DNA of 64,000 bases from Chelydra serpentina (Eukaryota; Chordata; Testudines; Chelydridae). The DNA lies in the NCBI GenBank assembly GCA_037349315.1, contig JBAIAC010000059.1:21174501-21238500 (forward strand). Direction: 5' to 3'. Below are positions 23,966-36,260 of the stretch, one piece after another; within the stretch, counting starts at the first letter, position 1; the number at the start of each line of letters is the position of its first letter. Under the pieces are notes generated by a model. It saw only the letters and a list, made by a program, of their open reading frames with translations, was not told the origin of the DNA and did no database searches. The position numbers were made by a program, and so were the translations under genes.

Positions 23966-25687
23966 GCATGTAAATCTCTTGCTTCTCCACATAGCTGTCC
24001 ACAGAATTTGTGCCTCAAAGGAAGTGACCAGCAGAATTATCATTTTTGGTGGAGATATCTGTGGCATAATCTCCCATTAGAGTAAACAGAAAACATGCAC
24101 CTGTATTCCCAAAGACTGCTTTGCAAACTTCAGCTGCTATTGTGTTTGTGATGCTGCTGCTGCTTCTTTCATATGACAAGAGAGGAGATTAGCAACATTC
24201 AGATGACCAAATCCAGATCATGTATGTCGTGTTGGTCCCAGATTCGTGAGCCAGTGGGTAGTTTTGGAAGTGACTTGGTGTAAATCTGAGATGCCACCAG
24301 CAAACAACTGAGGCAGGCACGGATTTACAATGGTATATGGCATGGTGCTGCTGAACAGTTGTTACACGCAGCCAAATCTGTACACAAGCCAGTGTGTAGT
24401 CCATCGGTTTTTTCATTTTTTGTAAACTTTGCCAACTTTTCTTAAGGGAAATGCCTTTTTGAATTGTAATAATCAAGAACAGGTAAGAGGAGCACAATTG
24501 TAAATGGAACCATGTCTATTCCCCAGCATTTCCCTCTTCTTCCTCCAAACAAGACTGAAAGGAATCAGCAAGTGTATCTTTCTCTGAAAGGAACAGCACT
24601 TGGAGCGAAATGGGCCTTCAATCCAGTAGGAGGTTTTAACAGGTTTTAACCTTCCATTAAGGTTCATTACTCCCCATCCCTTTTAATTTGTTTGTTCCTA
24701 TGTCTATGCTGTGAGCTCTCTCTCCACGCAAGAAAAGTCCCTTTAATGGAGTTTTTTTTTTTGTAAAGGAGCTAAACACAATCTAGCAGCCCAAGGGCCC
24801 CTCCTCTTCCTCCTCCCAACACATGTATCTCACTTCTGGGCTCCACTGAAGTCTCAAGCATCACAGAATTTGGTGTTCCTTTTGCTCAAAGTTAATGCCA
24901 CATGTCTGACAGTTGGTAAATTGAGTCTCCTTTGTTTCCCGTGCTGGATTTCTCACTCGTTATCTTTCTGTTCACTGAAAAAGATTGCTTTCAAAATTGA
25001 ACTTGTCAAGTCAACCGGTTCACTTCTGAACGATTGCAGGAACGCATGCTTTCTGAATCCATTTATTTCTGTTTGTTTGTTTCTTTGAGGCACCTTGAGA
25101 GTGGGTGCGATGGAAAAAGCAGTGGCAGCCCACTCCCACAGAGGATGACAAGTGGGCTTTGTACTTCACAGTAAAGCATAGCGATGTATGTATTTAATAT
25201 GTATACGTACGAACACATATCTGTATCTACAAACACCTATGCCTGTCATTACCACTCGCGGAACAGATGTTAGCAAATCTGAAATGAAATCAGAAAAGTA
25301 GATGAAGTGTAATAAAGACCAGTCAGTGAGATAATTGGATGGAACTTCTGTTGCCAAGTCAAGGATTTATACTGCAGCTTCTGCGCCGTCCAGAATATTG
25401 AGCACAACAGGACATGAGAAGAATACAAGAGCGAGGAACTAAATTACTAAATTGCCAATACTTCACCGTGACTAAAGGATTCTGTCATTATATTCTAAAG
25501 CCTGCATTGGAAGATATAAAAGTTACCTTTCCCTCAGAGCAAAATTAAAGGCAATATATAATACAACTCTTTTTTTTTTTTTGTAAACGCAGAACTTTTC
25601 CAGGATGGGGAAGAGTTTGGATAGGTTTACAGGTCAAACATTCAGATATTCATGGCAACAACAGGGATAGATCTCAGAATCCCCTAC
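23966..25687. other. Unique non-coding sequence, no gene
   Basis: No gene or named repeat. Frames on the minus strand (102 codons or fewer) show no recognisable features. Confidence 0.5.
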
Positions 25688-26250
25688 TCTGCTTTTTAGA
25701 GCATAAGAACGGCCATACTGGGTCAGACCAATCGTCCATCTATTCCATCTTCTGACAGTGGCCAATGCCAGATGCTTCAGAGGGAATGAACAGAACAAGG
25801 CAATTTCAAGTGAGCTATCCCTTGTAGTCCTGTCCCATCTTCTGGCAGTCTGAGGCTTAGGGACATCTGGAGCATGGGGTTGCATCCTTGATCATCTTGG
25901 CTAATAGCCATTGTTGGCCCTGTCCTCCAGGAACTTACCTAATTTTTAAAAATTCAGATATACTTTTGGCCTTCCCAACAACCCCTGGTGAGGAATTCCA
26001 CAGTTTGACTGTGCGTGGTGTGAAGGAGTACTTCCCTTTGTTTATTTTAAGCCTGCTGCCTATAAATTTCATCGGGTGACCCCTAGTTCTTGTGTTATGT
26101 GAAGGGGTAAATGACACTTCCCTATTCACTTTCTCCACACCATTCAAGATTTTATACACCTCTATTATATTGCCTCCTAGTCATCTCTTTTCTAAACTGA
26201 AGAATCCCCGTTTTTTTAATCTCTCCTTGTATGGAAGCTGTTGTTAGCTG
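25688..26250 (-). mobile_element. CR1 LINE, 3' fragment
   Basis: On the minus strand the block encodes the end of the CR1 ORF2 protein (reverse transcriptase polyprotein), visible as [16 protein letters not shown], then [19 protein letters not shown] at about 25940-26155. It is followed by the CR1 3' untranslated wording (ctgacccagtatggcc, minus strand). It is 5'-truncated, as is usual for CR1, and has lost coding capacity. Confidence 0.9.
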
Positions 26251-26399
26251 CTAGTGGTATTTTTATTACATGGCAACACAAAGCTATAGATGACAGTCAC
26301 CTTGGACCAAATTCAGCAGATTTAACTTGCACCGATTTCACAAGGAGTTGCGTTCACTTACCCCAAGACTAATTGTGGTCAGTTTCTTGGCAATGAAAG

Positions 26400-26770
26400 G
26401 TGACTTATTGCTTAATCCAGCTCAGTAAATGGAGCCTCTATTTTCAAAAGTAATTACTGATTTTGGGTGCTCAACTTAAGACACTTTAAAGGGATTTGAT
26501 TTTCAGAGCAGGGCTTTGGAGCTGTGCTCCGGCTCTGCTCCAGCTCCAGGCAAAAACCTGCAGCTCCACTGCTCCGGAGCTGCTCCGCGCTCCAGCTCTG
26601 GTCCCCACTCCAAAGCCCTGTTTCAGAGGGCAAGTGTTTGGCACTTTTCTGATAAGTGCCTCAAATTGGAAATCCAAAAAGTCACTGTCTCTGACATGCA
26701 TCAGACAAACTGCTTCTGCACTTTCTCTTCCCCAGTTGCTTTTCAAAATGTAAGCCTTGGAATCTTCAGA
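26400..26770. repeat. Old 'ttttcaaaagt' repeat, split by a hAT
   Basis: Text left (ctattttcaaaagtaattac, gacactttaaaggg) and right (gataagtgcctcaaattgg) of 26501-26628 belongs to the old palindromic family, so the hAT element landed inside it. Confidence 0.55.
26509..26620. mobile_element. hAT-type MITE, 112 bp
   Basis: Ends cagggctttgga and tccaaagccctg are perfect inverted repeats. Exact target duplications tttcagag lie at 26501-26508 and 26621-26628. The interior is built of 'gctccggctctgctcc' units. Confidence 0.95.
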
Positions 26771-27900
26771 TTTTGATAGGAATCAGGATCATGCCCATGC
26801 AGAATTTGGACAGGGCTTATAGGTCAAACTGTTTTTGTGAACGCTTTCTCCATCCAGGGTAGTGTATGGGATTATAAATGGCTTGGTTCTTCACACATCC
26901 GACCACGTTCCTGTAACACGATGGGTGAATCTCTGACAACCAAAAACCTGGCAGCTGATGCCAACTCTTAAGGCTTCTCAACATGCCCCATCCTATCCAG
27001 ATTCTTATATAGTGCCCATCACCATGTTATCTGAGAGGTTTCTCGGCATTATCAGGAGCACACAAAGATATATTAATTTTCTCTCCCCCAGTCAATGGGA
27101 TGGTAGCTGCACTGAATAGTGAACCTCAGTATGGGGCTCTAAAGGTTCTCAAAGCTCTTTGGAGTCCATGTCTGAAATGAGTCTGACCTCACACAAAATA
27201 GGATGCCAATCGCAGGCGCACACAAGGTGATGAGCCACTATAGCTACCAAAGTCCCTCCTTCCACACCAGGAGGTAGAGAGAAGGAAAACATTGCACATT
27301 CCCCTCCCAGACGCTGGGAAGAAGGCATGGAGAGGAAGGGGCAGGAGAGGCCCAGAGAGAGAAGAGATATTGGGCCATGCCCTGCTCCCACTGAAGCTTA
27401 ATCGGGGCACTGTTCCAGATACCCTCAATGATCATCTCCATTGGCTGCAAGCAGACAAGCAAGCGCCATTCAAATCCAGGGCAGTCAGTTCCCTGTGAAC
27501 TTCACCAGCTCCCTTAATAGAAGGCACTGCCATGTGGAATCAGAGCAGGTCTGTTAGGTTTTAGCCAAGGGCACGTGGACACACATACACAAGCCAGTGC
27601 AGCTCTAGGCCAAGTGAACAGCACTGGTTCACTAGAACTGCAAGCCGTGAACCACGAGACAACAGAAGTCAAATGTTCAGTCATGCCTCAAGAATGGAAG
27701 GGAAGGGATAGTACAACACCGTCAAAGTACTACGGCTGCTCATCAGCTCTGAGCGGATCCTTTGATGTAGTAACATTTAGAGGCCACTATGTGTACTGCC
27801 TCCGCGAGTGTGGTCCAGTAGACAGGACCCAGAAGCCTGCCCTATTCCTGGCTCCGACATTTATTGCGTGACTCCCTCTGCCTCCTTTCCCCTCTCCCTT
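26771..27900. other. Unique non-coding sequence, no gene
   Basis: No supported gene. Several short overlapping frames on both strands look like chance. Confidence 0.5.
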
Positions 27901-28027
27901 CAGCGGCGTTGGAACAATGTTTATAGTGGGGGTGCTGACAGCCATTGAACCAAACTGCAAACCCTGTTCATGATGGAAACCACTTCAAGCTGCCACACCC
28001 CCAGCACTGCTAGTTCCAGCACCCCTG
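27901..28027 (-). mobile_element. hAT-type MITE, 127 bp
   Basis: Ends cagcggcgttggaac and gttccagcacccctg are inverted repeats. The interior matches the reverse of 45665-45801 (gggggtgctgacagccattg versus caatggctctcagcaccccc). The target duplication is not readable here. Confidence 0.85.
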
Positions 28028-28635
28028 CCCCTCCATGTACAAAATGGATATAATAATACTGACCTGCCTCATACTGGAGCTTTGAAGCTTAATTAATTAA
28101 CAGCCCTAGAAAACTCTGAGATCCTTAGATGAAAGGCACTCAGGAACTGAAAAGCATTGGTAGGGGGGTTTTCAGATGAAAGTACTGCTACTCTGATCTA
28201 TGCTACAAGCCACATGATGAGTGCCAGTTACACTGACCTACCCGTGAGGGCCCCTGGAGAAAAAAGTCAGGTGGGCTGCATGCTGGTAGCATTACTGAGC
28301 TCCACCTCATGCAAGAACAAGGAGCGTTGTGGTTGCAGCTGCCCTGAATAAGCAGCAGAGCCCTTCAGCTTAGGAAACTATTGCTATCAACTCGGTGTTC
28401 AATGGGTGACGGGGGAAGCATTTGCATAAAGTCAGAGATATTTAACAAAACAACAACAAAATAATAAATGAGTGAAGCTTTAAACAAACAGCTCCAGATT
28501 TCTTTATAGAGAAACACACCTGTGATGGCCTTTGGCGCTACAGAAACGTGAAAAGCTGACAGCGTGTGTACACACACACACACACAGGCATATGTGCCAG
28601 CAATTGTCTAAGATAGGCTGCAGTGTCTGAACAAG
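28028..28635. other. Unique non-coding sequence, (CA)n
   Basis: No gene seen. A short (CA)n lies at about 28570-28587. Confidence 0.5.
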
Positions 28636-28705
28636 ATGATGGGCCATATTCCCTATGGATGTAAATAGATGGACCCCCATCAGCTTCCACAGAGAATCTG
28701 GCCCA
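28636..28705. repeat. Short palindromic dispersed repeat
   Basis: Starts gatgggccatattcc and ends gagaatctggcccatc, with tggatgtaaatagatgg near the centre; decayed hairpin family. Confidence 0.55.
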
Positions 28706-29179
28706 TCAGATCTTGCTGGGCATTTCTATTAAAAATGACCCTATTTCTATTTGAGGTCTTTTCTGTCTTTGCTCCACTTTTCATCCTCTTTGTTTTCACT
28801 CCTCCTTCTGGTATTTCAGTATTCTCCCCTTGTCGGATTCTTTTATCTCCTTCACATTCCATTCTTTTCCATTCGACACGTCTCGCCCCCGTGCACCTTG
28901 CTTCGTGTAACACATTGCTCTCTTCTCCTCTTATCTCCCGAACCAGAAGATCTTTGTCTGATTCAAGAGACAGCCTCATGTTTAAGCTATATTGTTGTGA
29001 AAGGGGCAGATGTTGTGGGGGGCAAGAACAGATGAAAAGGCAGAGTGCGTTTAGAACTGTGATGTGCATTTTTTACATTATGTGGAAAACGTGTCGTTTG
29101 CTATCGCTAACTTCAAAAAAAGTGACGGGACATTATGAAGAACCTGGCTGTAGCTATATCGGGACAGGTCCTCAGCTGG
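28706..29179. other. Pyrimidine-rich sequence with overlapping chance frames
   Basis: A 171-codon frame on plus and a 129-codon frame on minus overlap almost completely. Neither shows a domain, and the composition is T/C-rich, so neither is called. Confidence 0.45.
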
Positions 29180-29891
29180 TATAAGCAGGCAGAGCCCGTT
29201 GCTCCTGGGCTGCAGCAGCATGGCTGGCTCCAGCGGGGCCTGAGCTCCTACCGCTCTGAGCAGCGTGGTGGGGCGGGGTGTGTGCGAGCTCCCGCAGGCC
29301 GCGCAGTTGCCAGACATGCTGCTCTGAGGGGCATGGTAAGGGGGTTGCGGGCTTGGATAAGGGGAAGGGAGTCCCGAGGGACAGTCAGGGGACAGGGAGC
29401 AGGGGTGGTTGGATGGGGCAGAGGTTCTGGGGGGACGGTCGGGGGATGGGGAACAGGAGGGTGTTGGATAGGCATGGGAGTCCTGGGGGTCTGTCAGGGA
29501 GCGGGGGTGTGGATAGGGGTTGGGGCAGTCAGGGGACAGGGAGCAGAAGGGGTTGGGTAGGGGGTGGGGTCCTGGGGGGCAGTTAGGGTGGGGGTTCTCA
29601 GAAGGGGGCAGTCAGGGGACAAGGAGCAGGGGGGCTTAGATGGGGATAGGGTCCTGGGGGGGTGGTTAGGGGCAGGGGGGTCTCTGGAGGGGACGGTCAG
29701 GGGACAAGAAGCAGGGAGGTTTGGATGGGTAGGGGATTCTGAGGGGGGCAGTCAGGGGGCAGAAAGTGGGTGGGGGTCTGACACGGGGTACAGCCAGGCT
29801 GGTTAGGGGGGCACAGCCTTCCCTACGCGGCCCTCCATACAATTTTGCAACCCCGATGTGGCCCTCGGGCCAAAAAGTTTGCCCACCCCTG
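29180..29891 (-). mobile_element. hAT-type element, reversed copy, left end lost
   Basis: The right end ccaaaaagtttgcccacccctg is the terminus of the family at 7835-8499. 'ggccctccatac...ttttgcaacccc' next to it also matches. The interior is G-rich with tandem-like 'gtcaggggacaggga' units from 29380 to 29770. The left terminus is absent, so it is truncated. Confidence 0.85.
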
Positions 29892-30029
29892 CACTAAGCA
29901 TTTTTCTAATGAAATTAGACTTAAAGTGTGATAGGAACACATCATACAAAAGTCATTTTAAAAATCTTTTTCTTCTAGACTGGCCAGCCAAGTATGTTAT
30001 AAAATGGTTTAAACAGGAACTGGGCATAG

Positions 30030-30095
30030 GGCCTGATTCAAAGACCACTTAAGACAGAGTCTATTTTACTCCAATAGTTTTTGGATCAGGTCCTT
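30030..30095. repeat. Short palindromic repeat (gatcaggccc type)
   Basis: Arms gggcctgattcaaag and ttttggatcaggtcc are inverted. Related to 37472-37552 and 44400-44461. Confidence 0.6.
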
Positions 30096-30889
30096 AAAGA
30101 GGTTCCTATTCAGAGCCATGAGGCCAATACCAAAGGGAAAAGACGGCCCCATCTCCTTTCCATTCCAAGTCTACAGTTCCATCCCACTTTCAGTCAGATA
30201 GTGGAGGAGACATTGAAGTACTAGTGGCCATAGACTGTTTTGTCACAGGGCTTAACTTGAGACCACAATGCAGCTGCAATCAAGGCAGCTTGACTCAAAG
30301 TCTGCCCTAGGCCACACCAACCATGGTAGCTACCTTAATTAATACCATGAGCAACACACCATCAAGGGGGTTGGCATCTGGATGGGGCTGGGGGTGGGAA
30401 CAACTCATGCAGCCCTTGAGCTCAATCTCTAGTGAAGACATGGCCGAAGGGGTTGGGGGGTTCTTAGATTTTTCATGCGTGTTCAGCATAACCACACCTC
30501 TTTGTAGGTTAGCAAACTGTTTAAAGAGCAGGTAGCCTCTCCTGCTACTAAATTAATGTATTTCTGCATGGATGGGGCAAAGTCAGCCCAGACAAATTGA
30601 CCTATACGTGACTTGGGAGGTGAGGTTTCAGAATTTTGCCTCTTGGTGCTCTCCATCTCACGTCTCAGCACTAGGGCACAGATTTTCAAAACAGCTCATC
30701 GCTCACAATTGGGGGATGGATTTTTAGAAGAGTTCCGCTGCCATTTGGGCAACTAAATAAGGGACGTGTTTCTAAACATGCTCAATACGCAGCCGCTCCT
30801 GTGGTAACATCAATAGCCAGATTTTCACCGCACCCAACGTGTTGAGCACTTTATTTATATGTGTAAATGAAAGCTGAGCACCCATAATA
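30096..30889. other. Non-coding sequence, no gene
   Basis: No gene seen; 30690-30860 may be a worn copy of the old 'attttcaaaa' repeat. Confidence 0.45.
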
Positions 30890-30990
30890 CTGAACTGATA
30901 TTCTTCTCCCTTACATCTGTTTTACATCAGTGTAACTCTGATGACTTCACTAGTGTGCTTCCTGATTTACACCAGCATGTGCAAGAGTAG
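30890..30990. repeat. Short palindromic dispersed repeat
   Basis: 'ttttacatcagtgtaactctgatgacttcac...tgatttacaccagcatg...gatcaggccc' is a decayed hairpin repeat. Confidence 0.5.
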
Positions 30991-31559
30991 GATCAGGCCC
31001 TCACCAGTTGATTAAAAAAAAATGTCCATCTGTATGAAGAAAAGTTGTGATACAGTTTTCACTTTTGGATACTTTGTGGGTATTGTGCAGCTTGCAAAGT
31101 GAACTGGGTTGCTAGTTTGTCTCATTCTTCTAGAGTCCCTGCCGACACACACAGGTTTTCTAGCACCTAAATGGAAAAAAGAAAAAAGAATCCAAAAGGC
31201 AAGCATTGACCATCATCTCTACCAATATCCAGCTGTCTTTGTCTCCAATCTCCCTTTATCCACTCAGCACTGAAACTGTCTGTCACCATTGCTTTCTACA
31301 GCCTGATTCCATCATCATTTTATCACCATTGCTGCAAGATAGCCTGACTGCAACGAACAAGTTTATAATGAAATCAGCAGACTCAGAAAACAATTGTTGA
31401 AACTGGTCATGATTAAAAATCAAGAACAATTCCCCCTCCTCTTCCCCTCTGCCAAAAAAAGAAAACAAACTATAGCAGCATGCAGCAGTAGGTAAAGGTG
31501 TGTATGGATAACTTCACAGCAGCAACACAAGTGAGGGGATCAATACAAAAAAGAGATGG

Positions 31560-31690
31560 GAAGTAAGTTACCAATTCAGCAAGGTATTTAAGGATGTGCT
31601 TAACTTTGAGCATGTGAATAGCCCTAGTGAAAGTATGAGCTTGAAATTAGGCATGTGCTTAAGCACTTTGTTGGTTCAGGGCCTAAAGTT
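31560..31690. repeat. Palindromic 'cttaagcatgtg' repeat
   Basis: Arms 'aattcagcaaggtatttaaggatgtgcttaac' and 'gcatgtgcttaagcactttgttggttcaggg' are inverted copies. Related to 37555-37690 and 49120-49240. Confidence 0.6.
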
Positions 31691-32389
31691 TCCCCTGTGG
31701 TTTTTTCCCTCCCAAGAAAGAAAAGGTTCTCTGGGTGCTATTGAGTCACCAACGTGCTGACTCTGTAGACTGCTTCAGCTTCGACGGGATGTGTCTTTGC
31801 AGAGCTCTCCATTTTACACTTCTCGTGTTGAACTTTGTAAGTTAGTTTATTTATAGAATTAGTAGTTAGTAAATTTTTGCCCTCAGCATTTGGGAGATGC
31901 CTGCCTTACACATCTGGCATTTTACAGTCAAAAAGGGAAAGCCAGAGATGAGAGTTTTCTACGGGCCCTGGGTCAAGACTCTCAAGCAAAATCCTTCCGG
32001 ATCTAAGAACCCCCGCAACATCCAGTGCACTTCAACCTGGCCTCCACGAATAAGAACAAACAGCACAGTGCATGTAAATGAAATAAAATACCAAAAATAA
32101 TGCTACTAATAAAAAATTCACATGCAACATTCCTCCAGTGAGAAGGGAGAAAGATAGAAAGAACTGAATTCACTAATGGAAAACGCTTAGCTACCATGAC
32201 GGGGGCACAGTGTAGGAACCACAATGGGGCTGAATTCTCACAGCTATTAAAAAAAGAAAAGGGAAGAGGGTAGAATACGGGAAATGATTCGCTTTGATGG
32301 GGCCCCTATTAGATATTTTTCTCTATCGGATTGGTGCTTTCTAGGTGAGTTTCAGATGGTATAACCAGTTTTGCCTGCGGAGAGCCTCG
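31691..32389. other. Unique non-coding sequence, no gene
   Basis: No gene seen. Confidence 0.5.
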
Positions 32390-32683
32390 GGGCTTGTCTA
32401 CACTACCCACCGAATGGGTGGGCAGCGATCGGTCCAGCAGGGGGCAATTTATCACGTCTAGTATAGATCCGATAAGTCGACCACTGAGCGCTCTCCCGTC
32501 GACTCCGGTACTCCACCAATACGAGAAGCATAAGTGGAGTCGAAGGGAGAGTGTCAGCGGTCGATTTACCGCAGTGAAGACACCGCGGTAAGTAGATCTA
32601 AGTACGTCGACTTCAGCTACGCTAGTCATGTAGCTGAAGTTGCGCATCTTAAATCGACCCCACGCGGTAGTGTAGACAAGCCC
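32390..32683 (+). mobile_element. hAT-type MITE, 294 bp
   Basis: Perfect inverted ends gggcttgtctacactac and gtagtgtagacaagccc. The interior repeats the palindromes of the 4939-5243 family (cttcagctacgctagtcatgtagctgaag at about 32614-32642). No transposase frame. Confidence 0.92.
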
Positions 32684-33190
32684 TTGTGTAGAGTATGTTG
32701 GGTTGTGGCCTGCCAAGGATCTCAATGTTGCCTCGTGAAATCAAGCCTTGGTCATTTTGGGTCTGTTAACAAGGAACAGTATCAATTTGACATGTTATGA
32801 GGGAAAAGAGCTCATTAAATGGGTTGAATTTCAAAATGTTTACAATTTGCTGTTGTTTCAACCTCCCTTTACAGCAGGAACTGTCAGACCACATAACGAG
32901 GTGCCTAAATTTAGAAGCCAAACATTGGGCACCCATTTTTGAAAACTTTGACAAGTTCGCTACTCAAAGGTATTTCCCCAGTAGCAGTGGTAACACAGAG
33001 CGCATTTGCTGACCTTTGCAGAGCATGGCAGCTCGTGACCTCCCCTCCAGATTGGCTTAGTGAAGTGCGGTTTCCTTGGAGATCACTTAAACTTCAGATA
33101 GTGCGGAATGACAGAGGTATCTCTTGCATGGAGAATGCTACATCTGTGCAGTGAACTCGGCCCCCACCTCCAGTTTGTTCCTCACAGTAA
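32684..33190. other. Unique non-coding sequence, no gene
   Basis: No gene seen. Confidence 0.5.
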
Positions 33191-34017
33191 CATAGGCTGG
33201 GCCCTCCACCCCCGGCCCTTCCCCAAATCCCCGCCCGCATCCCCTGGGAAAAATTGGTGGGTGCTGAGCACCCACCAGCAGTTCCCCATCAGCCTCTCCC
33301 CCCTGCGCGCGCTCACCCAACTCACTCACCTTCCCTGCGCAGCCGGAGGCGCCTCCTCTAGCCGCGCAGGGAACCCGGAAGGTGAGTGAGTTGGGCGGGC
33401 GGGCAGGCGAGCGCGCACGGGGGGCGGGGCTGGTGGGGCGCTGCCAGTGGGTGCCAGGGCGTGCCGCCAGAGCCGGAGGGAGGAGCCTGCGAGCGGCGAA
33501 AAAGCTGCTGCCGGGACGCCTGCCTGGTGAAGCAAGCCCAGGAGGAGGTGAGCAGCCGGGCGCGGGGGCGGGGAGCTGCAAGGCCCGGTGGGTGCTCTGC
33601 TGCTCTCCCCTCCCCCGCTTGCAAGCCGGGGGGAGCGGGGGGAAGATGCAGCGCGCCTGGGGAGGAGCAGGGGGCGCGAGCACCCACCGGCAGCTCCCCG
33701 CCAGTGTCCCCCGTCCCCCCTGCGCGCGCCCGCCCGCCCAACTCATTCACCTTCCAGGTTCCCTGTGTGGCTGGAGGAGGTGCTTCCCACCGAAGGCGCT
33801 TTTTTTAGCTGCAGCAGCTGGCCACCTCTCAGCTGAGAGGCGGCTAGCTGCTGCGGCTAAAAAATTTGCCTTCGGCAGGAGGCACAGAGAAGGTGAGTGA
33901 GTTGGGTGGGCGAGCGCACACGGGGCTGGCGGGGAGCTGCCAGTGGGTGCTCAGCACCCACCAATTTTTCCCTGTGGGTGCTCCAGCCCCGGAGCACCCA
34001 CGGAATCGGCACCTATG
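33191..34017 (-). mobile_element. hAT-type element, 827 bp, CpG-rich
   Basis: Left end cataggctgggccc and right end cggcacctatg are the termini of the family at 8706-8798. Target octamers cacagtaa (33183-33190) and cacagcaa (34018-34025) agree at seven of eight. The interior contains internally inverted blocks: gctgagcacccacc recurs at both ends, and 'aactcactcaccttccc' mirrors 'gaaggtgagtgagttggg'. The GC-rich frames of up to 202 codons lack transposase motifs and are not genes. Confidence 0.88.
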
Positions 34018-34020
34018 CAC

Positions 34021-34140
34021 AGCAATTCAAAGTGTTGGCTTGGATCTGTAGGCCCTCATGTGGCTTGCTCATGGCTACCTCAAAGAGCACCACTCCTTGT
34101 GCTTCATCCCAACAACCATCATTAGATGGATGATCTTGCT
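34021..34140 (+). mobile_element. L2-like LINE fragment (end of ORF2)
   Basis: The translated pieces QFKVLAW, then in the next frame GYLKEHHSLC, resemble the C-terminal part of L2-type reverse transcriptase (FKVL...ALHGLAP.YL). A frameshift separates them. The upstream part is displaced or replaced by the hAT insertion at 33191-34017. Confidence 0.45.
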
Positions 34141-34659
34141 AACATTCCCTGGATTTGTACATGTGGAGGCTGCATGACTCCTAGCGGGAATTGTAAAGCA
34201 TTTCCTAAGGACTGGACATCAAATGACCAATTTGAAAAACCAAAGCCATTTTGGTACACCTTTTAATTGATCTTTGGCACATCTAGACGGGGTCAGTGAG
34301 GAACATATTTTTGGATTGGCAACTAGAAGGCTAAGAATTTATTTTGAAAGACACCTAGCACTTAGTCTCTTTTCAAAGTAGGACAGCAGTTTATGTAAAA
34401 ATGCTGCCTAATCAGTTCATTGACAGGCTTCCTGTTTGCTTACTCAGCTTCAAACCTGCTTACTTTCGTGACAGTATTCATCTAACAGAAATATGGTTTT
34501 GCTACTTTTCACTCCTGTTAGTACTTAACAGCCAATACAGCTTTGGGAACAGAGCTGGTTTGTATTCTGCTTCACTCACCATCAACAGAATCTTTAAACT
34601 CTGATTGCCTCTGGTGGGGCAAGATAGAGTGCATCTTGACCTTCAGATTCTAGGCTGAA
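34141..34659. other. Unique non-coding sequence, no gene
   Basis: No gene seen. Confidence 0.5.
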
Positions 34660-34800
34660 CTTGCAGGGCTTAAGCACTTTGCAGAATAGAGACATAAGTA
34701 GCTTACCAATGAAAGTCTGAGACAGAGCTGGGAATCAAACCTAGATCTCCTAAGCACCATCCCTGTTCCTTCGCCACAAGAATACGTTTTTTCTCTACCA
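34660..34800 (-). mobile_element. MIR-like remnant, antisense
   Basis: 'gacagagctgggaatcaaacctagatctcctaagcacc' matches the antisense MIR tRNA-like region. Confidence 0.55.
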
Positions 34801-35184
34801 TGACACTTCACTCATGGAGTTCCCATTTTATGGAAAAAAGTACTGAAATATTTCTTGCTTAACATTTCACTCTTCTCAAGGGTAATGAAACAAAATCTTT
34901 GTAGAACAGATAAATCAAATGAATACAATGTCAAGCTACTTTAGAAATAAGCTATTCAGAATAACAGACTCTCTCTCATGGGCTGCCATTAATTGCATAT
35001 TTTTATACATTTGGCAAAGATGCTACCAGAAGAAATCCGATAACATAAAAGACACTATATTTGTGCATCTCTTATTTAGTGCGGGCAAAAGGTGCCTGAT
35101 CAGCATCATTGATATGAAAACCCTCTGGCACAGACAAAGTGAGCACTACTAATGAACCCAAAGTAGAGGTGAGCCAAATGGGAA

Positions 35185-35420
35185 GCAGTGTGGCTTAGTG
35201 GACAGAGCACTGGGCTGGGACTCTGTAGATATGACTTCTCTCTCAACTCTAGCTAGCTAGGTTAGGTCCGCTAGCCTGCCGGAAGATCTTGGGCAAAGTT
35301 TGCCTTTCTGTGCCTTGGTTTCCCCTTTCGTAAAGTGGAGTTAATGATACGTTGTAAGGCATTTTGAGCTCTCCTGATGAACAGCACTATAAAAGAACTA
35401 GATATTATTATTATTATGAA
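35185..35420 (+). mobile_element. MIR-like SINE with (ATT)n tail
   Basis: Head 'agtgtggcttagtggacagagcactgggctggg', core 'gatcttgggcaaa...tgccttggtttcccc...gtaaagtgg', then 'aacagcactataaaag' and an (ATT)n tail at 35403-35417: a nearly full MIR-type element. Confidence 0.85.
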
Positions 35421-35639
35421 ATGCCCTATTATAGCATCAAGCCATACAGTGAGTAAATGGAAAAGGTGTTCAGCCACAGTAGAAGCTGAAGAGTGGAGAA
35501 AGCAATACACAATATAGTCACATTTATATGATCGCTTATTGCAGAATGATAGTAAGAGCCAATTCCAATAGTTATTCAGCCTTGTAACCTCACAAAACAA
35601 GGGTGTATTAGTTATACATAAAACTTTTCCTATTATGTT

Positions 35640-35885
35640 TTGTTAATAACATGCTATTGTCACTATAACACAGCATGAGAATACTACACTGCACAGGGAG
35701 CATCTACTTTTGATTAAACAGGTGCTATGGGAATTTCAGTCCATCCTTAATCATAATTAAACATTGTTATTCCCATTTTCTATAAAGACATGCAGGCAGT
35801 GAAGTCTATTTGGAAAATAATGACTTATTTCTTTTAGGGAAATGATGAATTTATTTGTTCCTAAAAATAAATAAAGCCAATATAC
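35640..35885. promoter_or_regulatory. Candidate enhancer: homeodomain/SOX/E-box cluster
   Basis: Contains TTTTGATTAAACAGGTG (TCF/homeodomain-like plus an E-box), TTAATCATAATTAA and ACATTGTTATTCCCAT (SOX-like) within 110 bases, in repeat-free sequence. Inference. Confidence 0.28.
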
Positions 35886-36144
35886 ATAGTCTAATGAGGT
35901 TAAAAAGTTAACTCTGCTCACTCCTTTGTGTACCTATTAAGATAGAGGATTAAAGGCTCCATCCTGTGAGGAACTGATTATCTGCATCTCCACCTGCATT
36001 CCATGGGAGTTGAGGGTGCTCGGCATCCTTCAGGAGGCAATCAGCACCCTCCCACAGCAAGAATCAGTAAAAGCACTTGCCTAGGCCCTAATCTTGCACT
36101 GGGAGAGCACAGGCATGATCAGTGCAAGATCAGGGCCTAGATCT

Positions 36145-36260
36145 GTGAGCTCTCTGAGGCAGGGACCAACATCTTTATTACTTGTTTATACAGTGTCTTT
36201 CACAAAGGGGCTCTGATCCGTGACTGAGCCATCTAGGTGCTACGTACTGAAAATAAATGT
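36145..36260 (-). repeat. Old sauropsid repeat, reversed copy
   Basis: 'gagctctctgaggcagggaccaac...atacagtgtctttcacaaaggggctctgatcc' matches the reverse form at 22378-22460. Confidence 0.55.

Noticed and set aside
28669..29184. 171-codon frame
   Set aside because: A 129-codon frame runs opposite over the same bases. The composition is pyrimidine-rich and no domain is visible.
33138..33900. Frames of 202, 172 and 140 codons
   Set aside because: They lie in a GC-rich hAT element with mirrored halves and are open on both strands by composition.
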